Shown piece by piece: positions 10,267-23,310 of a DNA stretch of 64,000 bases (its first letter is position 1; each line of letters begins with the position of its first letter). The notes under the pieces were generated by a model. The model searched no databases, was not told where the DNA came from, and saw only the letters and a program-made list of their open reading frames with translations. The stretch lies in the NCBI GenBank assembly GCA_017979445.1, contig CM030706.1, forward strand, positions 25,336,281 through 25,400,280. The letters are read 5' to 3'. Position numbers and translations under genes: made by a program. Origin of the DNA: Akebia trifoliata. Its lineage: Eukaryota; Streptophyta; Magnoliopsida; Ranunculales; Lardizabalaceae.

Positions 10267-13200
10267 TGTAAAATCCTGAATTTTTAATTCGTATCTCGAG
10301 GAAAAAATAAATAGTGGAATTTTAAGAAAATCCTGAAAGTGGGATTTAGGGGTAAAACTTTTGGATGTTTCTGATCATTTTTAATGGAATCTGACCTCAC
10401 CATTAGATTCAAAATTATAGAAAAACATAGTTTAGCCTGTAAGCACGCTCAAATACGAGTTCGAATATAAAAGTTACAAAATCCTCGATTACCGGGTCGG
10501 ACCAGGCTAAAACAGTGACTTTTTGTTGGAGCAATAATTTTTAAAATTCGATCATACCATTGGGTTCATAACGAAAAATTATTCAACATAGACTATTTAT
10601 TTGTCATTTTTGGAGATCAGGAAGTTGAATTATCGCCAAAAAGGAAAACGACATCAAGTTTATGGGTCACGTCAGGCCAAAAATGTAAATTTTTGATGGA
10701 GACATAATTTGTAGAAATTGACTATACCATTAGATCCGGAATGAAAAATTAGGCGAAATAGAGTATTCGTTTGTCAGTTTTGGAGACCGAATGACCAAGT
10801 TATCGTTGATCAAAACAATAGGCGAAATATCGAATTCGTCCCAAATATTATATAAATAATATTTAAATTTTTTTTTTAATCTCATCTTCCCCAACGCGTC
10901 TAAACAACCGAGACCTATACGAAATGACATATTTTTTTTCTCTTCGACCTTCCACCTCAGATCTCTCGCAAACGGTCCACTTTCGACGATCGCCGCAGAA
11001 GAGAAAAAGGTCTGCAGCTTCGTTCTCTACAAAACCCACCCAACCTTTCTCATTCATTTCTTTCTATTTCAACACCCGATATCGTCAAAAATCAGCCGTA
11101 TTTGGATACGAAAATTTCGAAACTTTGACCTCGGATTTCGTCCGTTTCAAGGTCAAATCGCTTTCCGACGCAAAGGGAGAAATGTCCGCAGCCGCCTCAT
11201 TCTCTACATAACCCAACCAAGTTCCTTCCATTTTCTCGTCTTTTTCACCCTGTATAGTAAAAAATCAGCCGTATTTTTATATGGAGATTTTCGTAACTTC
11301 GACCTCGATTTTCATCGATTTCGGGGTCAAACCGTCTTTCGCCGTAGAAAGGAGAAGAGACGAGTACATCGAGATCTTCGAAACCACTAAGCCAGCTTCG
11401 AAAATCAGCCGCTTCAAAGTTCGATCCGCCTCGATTTTCGTGCCAATCGTCTCGATTTCCGCGAACGTGCTTCAATTCCGTCGCCTAGTGATTGTAAGGA
11501 ACTCTCAATTTCTATTAGTAATCATAGATTGTGAAATTGCATTTAGGATTTTATTGGAAAAATTTGGATGTATTTCCGAAATGTAGAATTCTTTATTATT
11601 TCAAAAATTCACGCCAGAAATTACATGTTTGATATGTTTAATTGTATTTTTAACAAATTATACGTGGGTAGGGTATTTGAATGGGTTATTTCCATAAATT
11701 GGGTTTTGTGCACTGCTCGGACCCCGTTTTGATATGAAATTTGTATATTTTTCAATATTATTGATAAAAATAAATTCTTTAGTTGGAAAATGTGATTTAA
11801 TATTCAATGAACTCATATTGAATTGATGAATATCAGAAAATGGATGTTTTATTGAAGAGATTGAAAATTGTAAAAATCGGAAAAAGGGTATGAAACGGTA
11901 AAATGTCAGAGTCACACCCGAGGGGTGATGTCTGCATTTTACGTTGTTGTGCTGTGTGTAGGTTGGTAAACAGATATCCAGGGATAATATTATTGGTTGC
12001 ATGTTTATTTCCTTTCTGTTAGCGCGAGGCGCTGTTTACGTTTCCGTTATGTTATTTATTTTAGGCCGGGTGGCTACACTTGCATGGTAGGAAACTGGAT
12101 ATCCATTCTCAACCTTGTATTGTTAATTTCTCTTTTATTTTCAAATGAAAATAATATACATATATAACTATTTTGTGAGTTGTTAAAGAGTTTGTGAATG
12201 CCTGAAGGGATAGTGCGTCATATCATCCGGAGTGGTGTACTATCCTAGGATATACGGTAGGGACCACCAAGCTCATACGTGGTATGGGACGCGTATGAGA
12301 ATGGAGTCACAACTGGAATCCGGGTTTATTCCTCTCTATCTTTACCAGTGAACTTGTAATGTAAAGGTGGTCGTATACGAATGGTTTGTATATTTGGGAA
12401 TCACATGCACGCCTGATAGGCATAGACGAAGATGATTAGTCAGTGATCACTAACAATTATAGTAGTCAAACGTTCTGACACATCGAAAAGAGACCCATTG
12501 CTTACGGTCACGTCAAACGGCCAGCCTGAGCCGGATAAATGGTCAACCAAGCATGGTAAGTGCAGCGACCGGCCACAAAATCAAGAACTAAAAGTCAGAG
12601 AGAAATTGTAACATCATGTCCCGACTGGGAGTGATCAAGTCGTGAATCCCAACACTCTAATTCCAATACTCCACCATTGTGTATTATGTATCTGTTGTTT
12701 ATTTTGATATATAAAATGAAATCCAGTTTATTATTTCCCTTTGATCAATTAGATTTGTATAAAAAGATAATGTTATAGTGAGTACTGCTGATCGATGTAA
12801 TGTGAGTTTTAAAATGTTTAGTTGTTCATCCCTTGCTATATGTACCAGTTAATCGTAATTTCTTCTGTAAAACTTTGACTATTTTAAAAATAATTCAGTA
12901 TGCTTATTCGTTCATGTTAGGAGAGGTTATTTGCAGAAATTGTTTGTTTCCCTACTGGGTAACATTGTTACTCACCCTTTCTTTCTCTATTTTTTAGTTT
13001 CAGATCCGAAGTTTGGCGAGGCAGATATAGAGCACGAGTGAGAATCATCTGGTGGGTCAGATAGACAGCCAGAGTTCGTCACTTGGTGAGTATTGGGGTT
13101 ATTACCCCTAGTAGTGTCGATTTATCCGAGAGTATTATACATGTTGTTCTGAGTGTTAGGATTTCTGTTAGAGTGAGAAATTTTGTATAATCCTATATCC

Positions 13201-13429
13201 TGGTTATCTTTTCCGCACTCTGATCTTTCGTACGTTATTAGACTTATATAGGTTTCCGCTAGTATTATATTTTTTATCTGTATGTAGGATTGTATGTCGT
13301 TTATCAGGTGCAGGTTCAACGCCTTGGAATGCTAACATAAAAAGAGGAAACCATGCCGAAATTTCGAGATGCTACATAATACCTCGAGATCTGACATGGG
13401 GATTTGTGTTAGTGTTCGGCGGGGCCACA
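10267..13429 (+). repeat. 3' LTR of element F
   Basis: 3163 bp and collinear with 4030-7186. It ends GGGGCCACA, having lost two bases relative to the 5' LTR end. Differences from the 5' LTR are scattered single bases and small indels. Confidence 0.93.
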
Positions 13430-13434
13430 ATACA

Positions 13435-13960
13435 AAAGAAATGTAATATAAGCACATTGTAGTAAATATAAATAAGTATATGTGCATGAATCCATTCATG
13501 TTAATATGTATAATCAAATCCAGAATGATATATACATAACACATCCATATAACAAACATTTAACCGATCAGAAGTATTATAGTCAAGCATGCAAAAGAAA
13601 TGTAGTATAAGCACATTGTACTAACTATAAACAAGTATATGTGCATGAATCCACTCATGTTTGATCCCACGTAGAAGTATAAACAATAGTTATATATGAA
13701 AATTGAAGTTGAGCATCCACATAGTACAAATCTGTATAATCAAACCCATAATGGTATATATATAACACATCCATATAATAAATATTTAACCAATCAGAAG
13801 TATTATAGTCAAGCATACAAAAGAAATGTATTATAAGCACATTGTAGCAAATATAAACAGCTATATGTGCATGAATCCACTCATGTTTGATCCCACGTAG
13901 AAGTATAAACAATAGTTATATATGAAAATTAAAGTTGAGCATCCACATAGTACAAATCTG
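13435..13960. repeat. three degenerate direct repeats of about 160-225 bp
   Basis: Units starting near 13434, 13592 and 13817 share ACAAAAGAAATGTA, TATAAGCACATTGTA and CATGAATCCA(C/T)TCATG. A fourth copy is at about 3488-3640. In reverse complement, two units begin after a splice-acceptor-like TGCAG or ACAG followed by ATTTGTACTATGTGGATGC, as an exon would. No intact reading frame persists. The right arm has one such unit near 56225-56400. Confidence 0.6.
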
Positions 13961-14149
13961 CATCAAATAATTAAAGAAGATGAGTCAGTTCACTTATAAA
14001 AATAACTTTATTAATTAATAAGATGAATGAGTTCTAATAATTGGCAAATAACACTATTTTATGTTATTATAAAGTCATGTATTTTAGTCAATGTATGAAG
14101 GAGTCTTTCGACATTAGATCATATGTATATATATATATATAATTTTTTA

Positions 14150-15026
14150 ATTTTAAAAAGTTTATAAGTCGCCTTTTGACATTAGATCCGAAGTATTTTA
14201 GTAAGTGTCAAAAGGCTCCTAAATTCTTTAATGTCAGAAGGCACCTTCTGACATTAGATATATAGACATTAGATCAGAAGTATTATAATCAATGTCATAA
14301 GGTGCCTCTTGACATTAGATCAGAAGTATTATAGTCACTGTCAAAAGGTGCCTCTTGACATTAAATTAGAAGTATATCTTTAATGTCAGAAGGCACATTT
14401 TCACATTAGATCAGAAGTATTATAGATGTCAAAAGGTGCCTTTTGATATTATATCAGAAGTAAATTCTTCAATGTCAGAAGGCACCTTTTGACATTATAT
14501 CAGATATTATAGACAATGTTAGAAGGCACCTTCTGACATTAGATCATAAGTAAATTCTCCAATTGCAGAAGGCACCTTCTGACATTAGATCAGAAATATT
14601 ATAGAGAATGTCAAAAGGTGCCTCTTGGCACCTTCTGACATTAGATCAGAAATATTATAGACAATGTCAAAAGGTGCCTCTTGACATTAGATCAGAAATA
14701 TTATAGACAATGTCAGAAGGCACCTTCTGACATTAGATCAAAAGTAAATTCTTCAATGTCAGAAGGCACCTTCTGATATTAGATCAGAAGTACCATAGAC
14801 AATGTCAAAATGTGCTTTCTAACATTAGATCAGAAGTAAATTCTTAAATGTCAGAAGGCACCTTCTGACATTAGATCAGAAGTATTATAGACAATGTCAA
14901 AAGGTGCCTCTTGACATTAGATCAGAAGTCAGAAGGTGCCTCTTAACATTAGATCAGAAGTATTATAAACAATGTCAGAAGGCACCTTCTGACATTAGAT
15001 CAGAAGTAAATTCTTCAATGTCAGAC
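14150..15026. repeat. palindrome array of the left arm
   Basis: About 19 units of roughly 46 bp. Each has a palindrome with arms AATGTCAGAAGG and CCTTCTGACATT around a 2-3 base centre. The linker carries a second small palindrome, TCTGATC or GATCAGA, and TATTATAGAC or AAATTCTTC. A transcript of either strand could fold into many hairpins. The array lies downstream of the minus-strand PMD gene. Its inner edge (GACGCATGATTTTCAACATTGG) matches, reversed, the edge of the right-arm array at 52490-52517. No ORF is present. Confidence 0.9.
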
Positions 15027-15738
15027 GCATGATTTTCAACATTGGATCCCAAATCCACTTTGTATAGTAATAATACCTATGTCTATGAGTGAAACAAATT
15101 ATCTTTATTTGATTTGAATGGAGTGCCTCTAATGTCACATGAGAACTCCGAATTTGACAAATGAGTAAATCTCCTTTTCAATAGTTAAAACACGAACAAA
15201 TGACTAAAATTAAAGCAACCACACAGTTGTAAGAGAAGAAGGTAATAGCTAAGTACAATTAATTGATAGTTAGTATTAAGAAATGGGTATTCTTCAACTT
15301 TTATTTTCCTCTACTAAAAATCCAAAAGTAATCTTCAATAAATTACAACAAAACACAGATCTCAACACAACCCAAATCCCAAAATTCTCACAAACCCACA
15401 TAGGAAAAAATCAGAAATCTAAGTTCCCAACAAAGTCATTGTTGCTACCACCCAATGAGTGATTGAGTATATGAGTCTAAGAAAAATCATTGGGTCAATC
15501 TTCTCCACTAATATTGATTATATAAAAACAATAGAGTCACGGTGCAATGTCAGAACAATACCTTAGTATCTTGTGTTTTGTCTGCTAGTTATACGCATCT
15601 CAAACATCTGAATCTACACACAATATGGCAAGAATATTATAATTAAAAGATGATAGTTATATTGCTTTAATATATGAAGCAATTAGTATTTGAATGATTC
15701 CAGCTTTCATAATTCAACAAGGCATAGTAAATTGAATT
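15027..15738. other. non-coding downstream part of the left arm
   Basis: Reverse complement of about 51781-52516 in the right arm, with good collinearity. It looks like 3' intron or untranslated DNA of the PMD gene. No further coding signal. Confidence 0.6.
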
Positions 15739-15960
15739 TTATATTTGTGTACCTGACGACAACTCAATTACTTCTTTATTGTCATTTCGTCTATTTCTTT
15801 TAACTCTGCCCAACGTTGCTGCCCGAGTTTGAAATGACATATTTTGTCGTTGGGATGTTTTCTTTCGTATTGACGTGTCATTCTCTGAGGTACTCCCGGG
15901 TCGTCGTGATGCCCACACTTTTCGGATGTTTCGTTTCACTATCCATATCACAAGGACCAC
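15739..15960 (-). pseudogene. conserved exon-like block downstream of the PMD gene (left arm)
   Basis: A 73-codon minus-strand frame with a very basic tail (RVKRNRRNDNKEVIELSSG). It ends at a good donor (CGTCAG then GTACAC) and is followed by the conserved downstream segment. The right arm has the same block at about 51571-51788. There the frame is shifted, so it may instead be an alternative last exon or part of the 3' untranslated region. The PMD frame proper already stops at 16413. Confidence 0.4.
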
Positions 15961-16412
15961 ATAAGAAAAGTTATACCATAAAATACTTTTAAATCATATT
16001 GTGAATATTAAACAATCGAAGCGACTCACCTTCAATTTTTTTTGACTAATATTAGACATCACGATCGCCCTCATCCTCTTCCACATTACCTGTAAGTATT
16101 AAAAGGTTTAATTTAGTACTAATGTATACATATCATAATTGAAACTCGTCATTTATCTTCACATTCGGTACACAAAACAAAATACAACTGCATTATATCA
16201 CTACGATTCGCATGTACACCTTATTACAATAAAATTGTGCATCCCATGTCTCATAAAAGATCTATTGGAAATACAAGTACTAAATTCTATGTCCCCAAAA
16301 GCATCATTGTCACATGAGACCATATTGTATTTTATACAATGTTAGAAGAATCATTCCTTCTGATATTGTATTCATATAAAAATACAAATTAAGCAAAATA
16401 GAACAAATCTAA

Positions 16413-18431
16413 CTAACTCCTCCTAGTTTTCCTACTCGGTTGGGCAGGCCCCTTCCCTTTTCGGGCTCTTTTGTTCATTGCATAATGGGCATCATCGTCT
16501 GGTACCGGAGGAGATGGAGACTGTTGTTGTGGATGTAGAATTTTGTACACTTCCCTTTGGTGCAACAACAATGTCTCCGCTTCTTGGTTGGGCCCTAAGG
16601 AAATGGATTCCTTTAGTAGACCCAACGCTTTGTTTCTCATCTCAACCTAACCCACATACATATGTACTAATTAATATTGAAAAAATGAGTAAATAATAAG
16701 ACACAAGTTTGATTGAAATATGTAAAATTAGATATATATCTATAGACTATGAAATTACCATTTTAGCCACGTCCTCAGGGACCGATACTCTAGAAGATTG
16801 ATGTTGTTGATGTACAAGTCCAATGCAATTGTCCGGGTTCTGGACAATCGTATGGGAAATGTTTGTGAACCATTGTTGGTAAGTCGATTCTGCATCCCAT
16901 AGAGAAATTACATTTGCTCCCAAAGTTTTGAATTTGAAAACATGCTTGAACCAATTCTTCCAGTGTTCCGCTCTAAATTTGTACTCTACCCGATACGTGA
17001 GTACATTGAGGCCCCTTTGTTCGTAGGTCGGGCGTATCGGGTAGGGAGGGATAGTTTGGACATATCCAAACTGTCGAAGACACCTTACCAGGTGGTAAGG
17101 TTCAACGACGTTGTCCGCCCTTAGACAACCATTGTAGAACATGACTGCGTTAATTGGATTGCATTGTCTGTTCTCCCTGTATGGGTCCCAGATCACCTGC
17201 CAAACATATAAATTAGATTAAACATAATTACAAACTCATTATATTATAGAAAATTGGATAAAATGATTATCTCTTCCTTGACCATATCATCTATGGTCTC
17301 ACATAGGCGTTGAAGTTCGTCGGTAGAAACAACATTTATAGAAGTTGGTTTCCACCGCTTTATACAGGGGTCACCAATCTTCCAATCATTATTCAAACCC
17401 ACTTGGAATTGTGGGAAATGCTCATAAATCCATGCCTGCAAATGAAAATACAAACTTGTTATTATATATACATCAAATTAATAACAAAAGAAGATCTAAT
17501 CTACGCATACCTGCAGCAATGGAAGATATCCCGCTATCTGTGTCACATCTTTTCTTGATGCGCACCCTAGTTGTCTATACAAAATTGCAAGTAAAGCTGT
17601 CCCCCAAGAGAAATCCTTGACGTTTTGAACGTCCCGTAATAATGTAAGGTATTTCGCAAATACCGTCTTCCCGGTTTTATCAGCAAAGATTGTGCATCCT
17701 AAAACATATAACAGATATCCTCTAACCACACTATCTAATTCTTGTTGGGTTGTAGTGTAACTGTACCCTTTAAAATTCTGAATTAACCAATTCATAGAAA
17801 CCGTGTGGCCCCTATTAAGGTGCATTTCAACCGTCACCTCTTCTAGTTGAAGATCCAAAGTCTCAACCACTAAATGTCTAGCCGCTTCACCCAATAATGG
17901 CCTTAAAAAGATTGACTGACCAGTAATTGGAATACCTAATATTTAGTCTACGTCATCTAGAGTAATAGTCATCTCACCGAATGGAGATAGGTGTATTGGT
18001 TTCAGGCTGCCATCTCTCAATAAAGGCAGTCAATAGCGTCTTATTCAAAGAATGATATTTGAACCTAGTAAGGTTTAAAAAACCCGAATCTTGAACTTTT
18101 TGTTGAAAAGTCGGTGTCTCAATCTTGAAGTCCCAATCATCCAACTCCTTCTTCGAATGATTAAAGATAGTGAGGGCATCGCTTGCCTACAAATGATTAC
18201 ATGACGAACATAAGAAAAACAAATTGCCTGACAACTAGTTATATCAATTAATTGAAAAGTTAATGAAGAAGTTACTTGCGATTGCCAAATAAAGAACGCT
18301 TTGTGCGTCCTAAAAGTTCGTAGTAGTGAAGCATCCACTGGACCTCCAGGAATTGATTCTTCCCCATGTTCTTCGGTACTTGGTCTAAGTACATCGGGGT
18401 TTGAATATCTTCTTCCTCGGGTTCTAACCAT
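16413..18431 (-). pseudogene. plant mobile domain (MAIN-like) gene, left copy
   Basis: PMD proteins (MAIN/MAIL and PP7-long-form-like) act in the nucleus in silencing and genome stability in Arabidopsis, and are often carried by plant transposons. Start ATG at 18431 (MVRTRGRRYSNPD). Likely exons on the minus strand are 18431-18276, 18186-17511, 17435-about 17268, 17196-16759 and 16646-16413. PMD hallmarks are IPGGPVDASLLRTF, FGEMTITLDDVD, MNWLIQNF, YLLYVLGCTIFADK, SWGTALLAILYRQLGCASR and AGYLPLLQAWIYEHFPQF. The C-terminus is basic (KRARKGKGPAQPSRKTRRS). Exon 2 has a 2-bp deletion near 17978 and CAG changed to TAG near 17945, so it is broken. The other four exons read well. It pairs head to head with the copy at 23538-51225. 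Confidence 0.9.
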
Positions 18432-19670
18432 TTTGAGGACAAAATAGAGCATAAATAAAATCAGTTTCGTTTAATGCATAAAATCTTCCAATGTTCAGTA
18501 GGAATGTTGCTCAAGAAGTAAAGTAAGTTTCTCAAGCCCCATACATTAAAGCACTATATAATGCATAACAGAAGCTATATTAAACTCAATAGAACTGAAT
18601 AGAAGTGCACTAAATAGAAATACTAAAGTACATATGTAGTGGTCTCCCATCCCTTACCGACACTGATAAAGATAACTAAAAAGCCTATAACATGGTCAGT
18701 AGTCACTAATATCGTACATTAGAGTCTGATCATCAATTTACATAGCATAGAAGTGTAACTATCAACTATAACAAATGTCACTGATCTCTTACATTAGAGC
18801 TTGATTATCGATTTGAATATAGCATAGAAGTGTTACTGTCAACTATACCAGCACTGTAAATAATCTATTACATTACAGCTTGATCAACATTTTTAACATA
18901 ACTTAGAACACCATTGTAGTAAATAAATCACAGAACACTCATTATATTAACCATAATAATCACAAAACACCATCATAGTCACCAATAAAAACATATTGAA
19001 ACATAAAAAAGAGAGAAGATAAAGAAAGAAAGGTAATAGAGGAGAGATTGACAGATTTAAATCTACCTTTTTTAACAAATAATTTCTGCTCAAACAAGTA
19101 GAGAACATGTTTTTAAACAATTTCGCAGATGTAATACCCCATCACACGTAGTTTTATCAAGAATTTATGTTAATTTAATTCCCTTTCGATTCTGAAAACT
19201 TTAAGTCTAAAACATCCATCCAAGTCTAAATCGAATGGTTGGTTGAAATTGAAGAAATACAAACCAAAATTATAGCGAAAATAGACTCAGAGACCTTAAC
19301 AAAAACTTAATCAAAGAGTAAAAAAATCAGAGATAGGGAGAGAGGGAGAGACTAATCTTGGTATTGTTCGTCGATGGAATCGTTTGCTGAAGGAGAACTA
19401 TTTGCAGCTGCAATCGCTATAGAGAGACCTTAAATCTTAGATGACGCTGGGGAGAAGATGATTGTGGAGAGTTTTTTTCGCTGCAATCGTTAGAGAGAGG
19501 GAAACCGGAAAGACGAAGATGACGTAAGGGTTTGCAAAAACGAACAAACCTTAACTCGAAGAAGACGTGGGGGAGAAGATGAATGTTGGGAACGTTGCAA
19601 TCGTTTGAGAGTGGTAAGAGAGGGAGGACAAAAAGTGTCAGCGCTGTCAGTCGTCTCCTCTCTCATATTT
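18432..19670 (-). promoter_or_regulatory. 5' region of the left PMD gene
   Basis: No ORF of note. Read on the minus strand, 19660-19340 is pyrimidine-rich and exon-like (untranslated leader style, with repeats of CGATTGCAGC and CATCTTCTCCCC). An AT-rich stretch resembling an intron leads to the start exon. The last 150 bp before the ATG match the right copy (for example CTTCTTGAG and CTGAACATTG). Confidence 0.45.
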
Positions 19671-22560
19671 GGAAATAAAATTTAAAATTGGCGGGAATTG
19701 CGTGCTGACCATTATGAGAAGTGATGGTTGAAGTACTTTTATCAAAATTACCTTTATAAATATTTCTTAATCCAAACACATAAGAAAGTGCTAATGAAAA
19801 ATAATGAATACATTCCTTAATGTTAAGTTGAAAATCATTTTCCTTGTGGTCAGGGGGAATTTCAAAATCCAACAAATGGAAGACTTATGTTGGTGATGGA
19901 CAATCGATTGTCATGGAAAAATCTGCAATAAAAGAGTAGAAATTTATTATTTTTCTTGGAAATTGAATTCCTTATAATTTTTTAGGGGTAATCAAACATA
20001 CCCTTATGTAAGGGTAAAATTGGGATCGTACGGGAAATTTGACGAAAAAACTACTCTCCAAAAAATCAAATTTGAAAAGTACCAATTTTGTTACTTCTTA
20101 TAAAAGTACTATTTTGACTCTAGTGGGAAATTGCTCTTTCAAAGTATTGAATGTCCAAGCGATAGAGTAATCATTCATTCTCTCTGCCTAAGCGAAAAGT
20201 ACTTAGAGAAGTCAATCCAAATAGACCCTTTGACTATCCGCAAGATGGGTTTTGACAAATAGGTATAGTGACTTCTTCACAAAGACAAACTCACTAATGC
20301 TCTTGCGCGGAGTAATAATTCGAAGAGTTGCTCATATAAACAACTTCTAACTCCCTGCAAAAGTCAGAAGTAGCCAATGAGTCCTATCCAAACGCCCACT
20401 AACTTTCTATTAAAAAATAAATAAATTTTCTTTTTTTTCTTACACGTTTATGCTTTCTTTTTAGGATAATGATGGTGGTGATTCCATGTTACTCGCACCA
20501 CGATACATTTTCCTTCGCTGAGTTGTGATTGGTCAATTTAATTTAATTTTGATTGGGTTTTGCCGACTTGAAATTTGATGTTCTTCTGTACTTTTAATTT
20601 GATTTTGCATTTGATTTTAAATTTAAATTGTCCACTTAAGATTTCATTTCAATTTGGTTTGGTCGATTAAATAATATTTCGAGTTTTGAATTTGTTGAAT
20701 CAACAATAAAGATAATTCGATGGAATTTGAATTTGAATTTGAATTTATTGGTAGATTGATTTTTCGTTTTTAATTTGATTTTTAATTTTATTTCGTTGAG
20801 TAATTTTCAATTTAAATTACATGTACGATTTAGGTTGGCTACAAAGTTCGATAACTTAGAATTCTCGCTACTGCAGGAAAATACAACGAGAATGCCCCTC
20901 ATGAATTTCAGACCTCCAAAATTTCTCGTTACTACCACCTTTGCATTCAGAATGTGATTTCATACTAATGAGATCCAAATCGATGAAAATAGTAAAATTT
21001 ATGAAAAATCATAAAATTCACACACCGAAGGAAAATGATTTTCCTTCTAACATGACGCCAAAGTTTACATTCTTTGACTAATATTTGTTCTTGTTATATA
21101 TAAAAGAACTACTATTGGCAATCCAACTTTTGGTGTGAAGATTGTGATTGGTTGATGTGGGTAGTGGTTGAGGGTAGGGTAATTTATTTATTTAAAAATC
21201 AAACCCTTTGTTAATTTTGTTCTTCTATTATCTATTTCTCTCTTCTTCAACTTCATCTCCTCTATATTTTTTTTAACAAAATGTACACAAATCTCTCTCT
21301 CAACTCTCAAGTGGATCAACCCATTTAAAGAAACAAAATTTTAAAAAGTTTGATTCCTTATTTTTTTATTAGAACCATTATGTCGTGTTTGTTAGATGAA
21401 ATATACTAGACGAACCTAGACTTAGAATCATTAATCTACCATTTATGAATTACTTTCCTCACTAATCCATCCAAAATACCAATTTAAATTTGTTATTTTT
21501 TTTCTAGTCTCATTGAGCTTCCTCTAATATTTAATTTATACAGATTTCAGTCAAAATTTAATCATAAAATCATTTTCATTTTTAAAATAGGCATTATTTA
21601 CGATTTGATCCAAAGAGTTCCTCTTTTGAAAGAAAAAATACTAGTTTTTTTTATTTTAAAAGTATGACAATTGAGAACCAATCCGAGCCAAGGTTGTTTT
21701 GGATTGGTTCAGTTCTATGTGATAATTGGATTGATTCGGTTCCAATTTTTTAGAACCGATTATGTTTGGTTTTGTTCCAATTTTGCAAAAATCAGAACCA
21801 TGTTCACCCCTAGGGTGACAATAGTTATTGGTCGTCTCCTATTCATATATGATAGGGGTGTCAATGGATAGTCGAAATCCGATTTAATAATATCCGCTCC
21901 TATATAATACGTATATTATGTATTCATGTTACACAACAAAACTTTTATATATACATATATGACGTTAGATATATATGTCATACAACAAAACTTAATCATT
22001 TAAACTTCATCTTCGCCAACCAAAAACACAGAATCAGCCATAACCACGTCTTCATCAAAGTGGTTTCGATGATCGACTGTGCCGTGTCCGACCGACGAGC
22101 ATCATGTACATATTCTTTCTCTCTTCCTCTCCCTTTCTCTCTCTTGTTTATTGTGAATATTTATTTTTTTCGACTGTGCGAGCTCCATAACCACTGTCTT
22201 ATCCGGCTGACGAGCATCCAAGATATGTCATCTCTCTCTCTCTCACACACACAGAGTAAAACCCCATTTTATTAGATTTGTGAAGAGTAAAATGGGTGGA
22301 AGATTATCATTTTTGGAAACAATTAAAGAAATTCGATTCGTTTTTTTTTTTTAATACTTCGACTGATTGAAGATAATGGTATTTGATAGGGCTTTTTATC
22401 GGATCAGATATTATCTGATATCCGATATAATTTTTAATTTCGAATTCGAATTTGGTTAGTGACATACGTTCGGGTTTCAATTCAAATTCGGATTTTATTA
22501 TTTTACTTTTCGGATTTTGATTCGGATATAGCAATATCCGAATGGATATCTATCCGTTGA
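19671..22560. other. central spacer between the divergent PMD copies
   Basis: AT-rich DNA with short simple repeats (GAATTT at about 20725-20745, TCTC near 22115-22140 and 22230). I see no gene. Low-level similarity of the two arms fades here, so this is taken as the centre of the inverted repeat. A possible small hAT-like element lies at 21854-22554. Confidence 0.5.
21854..22554. mobile_element. possible small non-autonomous hAT-like element
   Basis: Left edge AGGGGTGTCAATGGATAG and right edge, reversed, GGGCAGTCAACGGATAG are imperfect inverted repeats of a kind common in plant hAT-derived elements. The interior has no coding capacity. The flanks (TATATGAT and ATATAATGAT) resemble each other but do not give an exact 8-bp duplication. 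Confidence 0.3.
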
Positions 22561-22917
22561 CTGCCCGAATATAATGATGCAAACATTTCCCACTCACCCT
22601 CTCTTTTATCATTGAAAAAAAACTTACGTTCCCTCACCTAACGAAACATAACAGAGCGAAACTCGTTCGACCAAACCCTCGACAGAGCCTTCTTTCGTGA
22701 ACTCTATCCCTCCAAAGATTACGGTGGTTAGTTCTCCATCAACGAAAACCCTCAACGGTGGCCACTTTTCACACAAAGTTGATAGCAAGTATTAAGAATA
22801 GACAGAGAGAGTCGTCTCTCATTTGCGCCTTCGACAGAACCCTTCTTGCTCTCCCTTCTGTAAATTTTTTTTTAAGTAAGAGTTTTTTTCTTCTCTAACC
22901 ATTCTTGAACATTTATA

Positions 22918-23310
22918 AGGTTTTTGTGCTTTTTAGTTATTGGTTTGGGGTTTAGCTTGGAATCAGATTCATTGTTTTGGGGCTAATGGTATTTCAAACG
23001 TGTGTAGAATAGTTATAAGGCTTTGTGTTTTAAAGTTTTTGACTTGGGGTTTAGCATGGAATCAGATTCATTGTTTTGAGGCTAATGGTAATACAAACGT
23101 GTTTAGAACAGTCATAAGGTTTTGTGTTTTTAGTTATTATTTTGGGGTTTACCTTAGAATCAGAGTCCTTCATTGTATTGGGGCTAATGGTAATACAAAC
23201 ATGTTTAGAACAGTCATAAGGTTTTGTGTTTTTTAGTTATTATTTTGGGGTTTACCTTGGAATCAGATTCCTTCATTGTATTGGGGCTAATGGTAATACA
23301 AACATCTATA
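22918..23310 (+). repeat. four-copy minisatellite, unit about 90-105 bp
   Basis: Each unit contains TTTTTAGTTATT, TTGGGGTTTA, GGAATCAGATTC, GGGGCTAATGGTA and AGGTTTTGTG. It lies in the leader or first-intron region just before the right PMD gene and has no counterpart in the left arm. The 98-codon open frame across it simply repeats the unit and is not a gene. Confidence 0.75.

Larger units (their letters stand above)
4030..13429 (+). mobile_element. complete LTR retroelement F (family 1, TR-GAG/LARD type)
   Basis: Two direct LTRs, 4030-7186 and 10267-13429, each starting TG and ending CA, enclose 3080 bp of internal DNA. The primer binding site (7189-7200) and purine tract (10253-10266) are in the expected places. 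The flanking 5-bp duplication is ACACA (4025-4029) and ATACA (13430-13434), with one mismatch. The interior carries only a decayed gag. I find no protease, reverse transcriptase, RNase H or integrase motif, and there is too little room for a pol gene. This fits non-autonomous TR-GAG or LARD elements. The LTRs differ at scattered positions, so it is older than element E. It is inserted in the non-coding tail of the left inverted-repeat arm. Confidence 0.93.

Noticed and set aside
14150..15026. Regularly spaced palindromes looking like a CRISPR array
   Set aside because: The DNA is plant nuclear, there are no unique spacers of constant length, and no cas genes. Linkers are themselves repeated.
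16139..16345. 68-codon plus-strand ORF
   Set aside because: It lies on the opposite strand of the PMD 3' region, with no domain and no counterpart frame in the right arm.
22940..23236. 98-codon ORF with repeated WGLAWNQIHC-like units
   Set aside because: It is the translation of a minisatellite.
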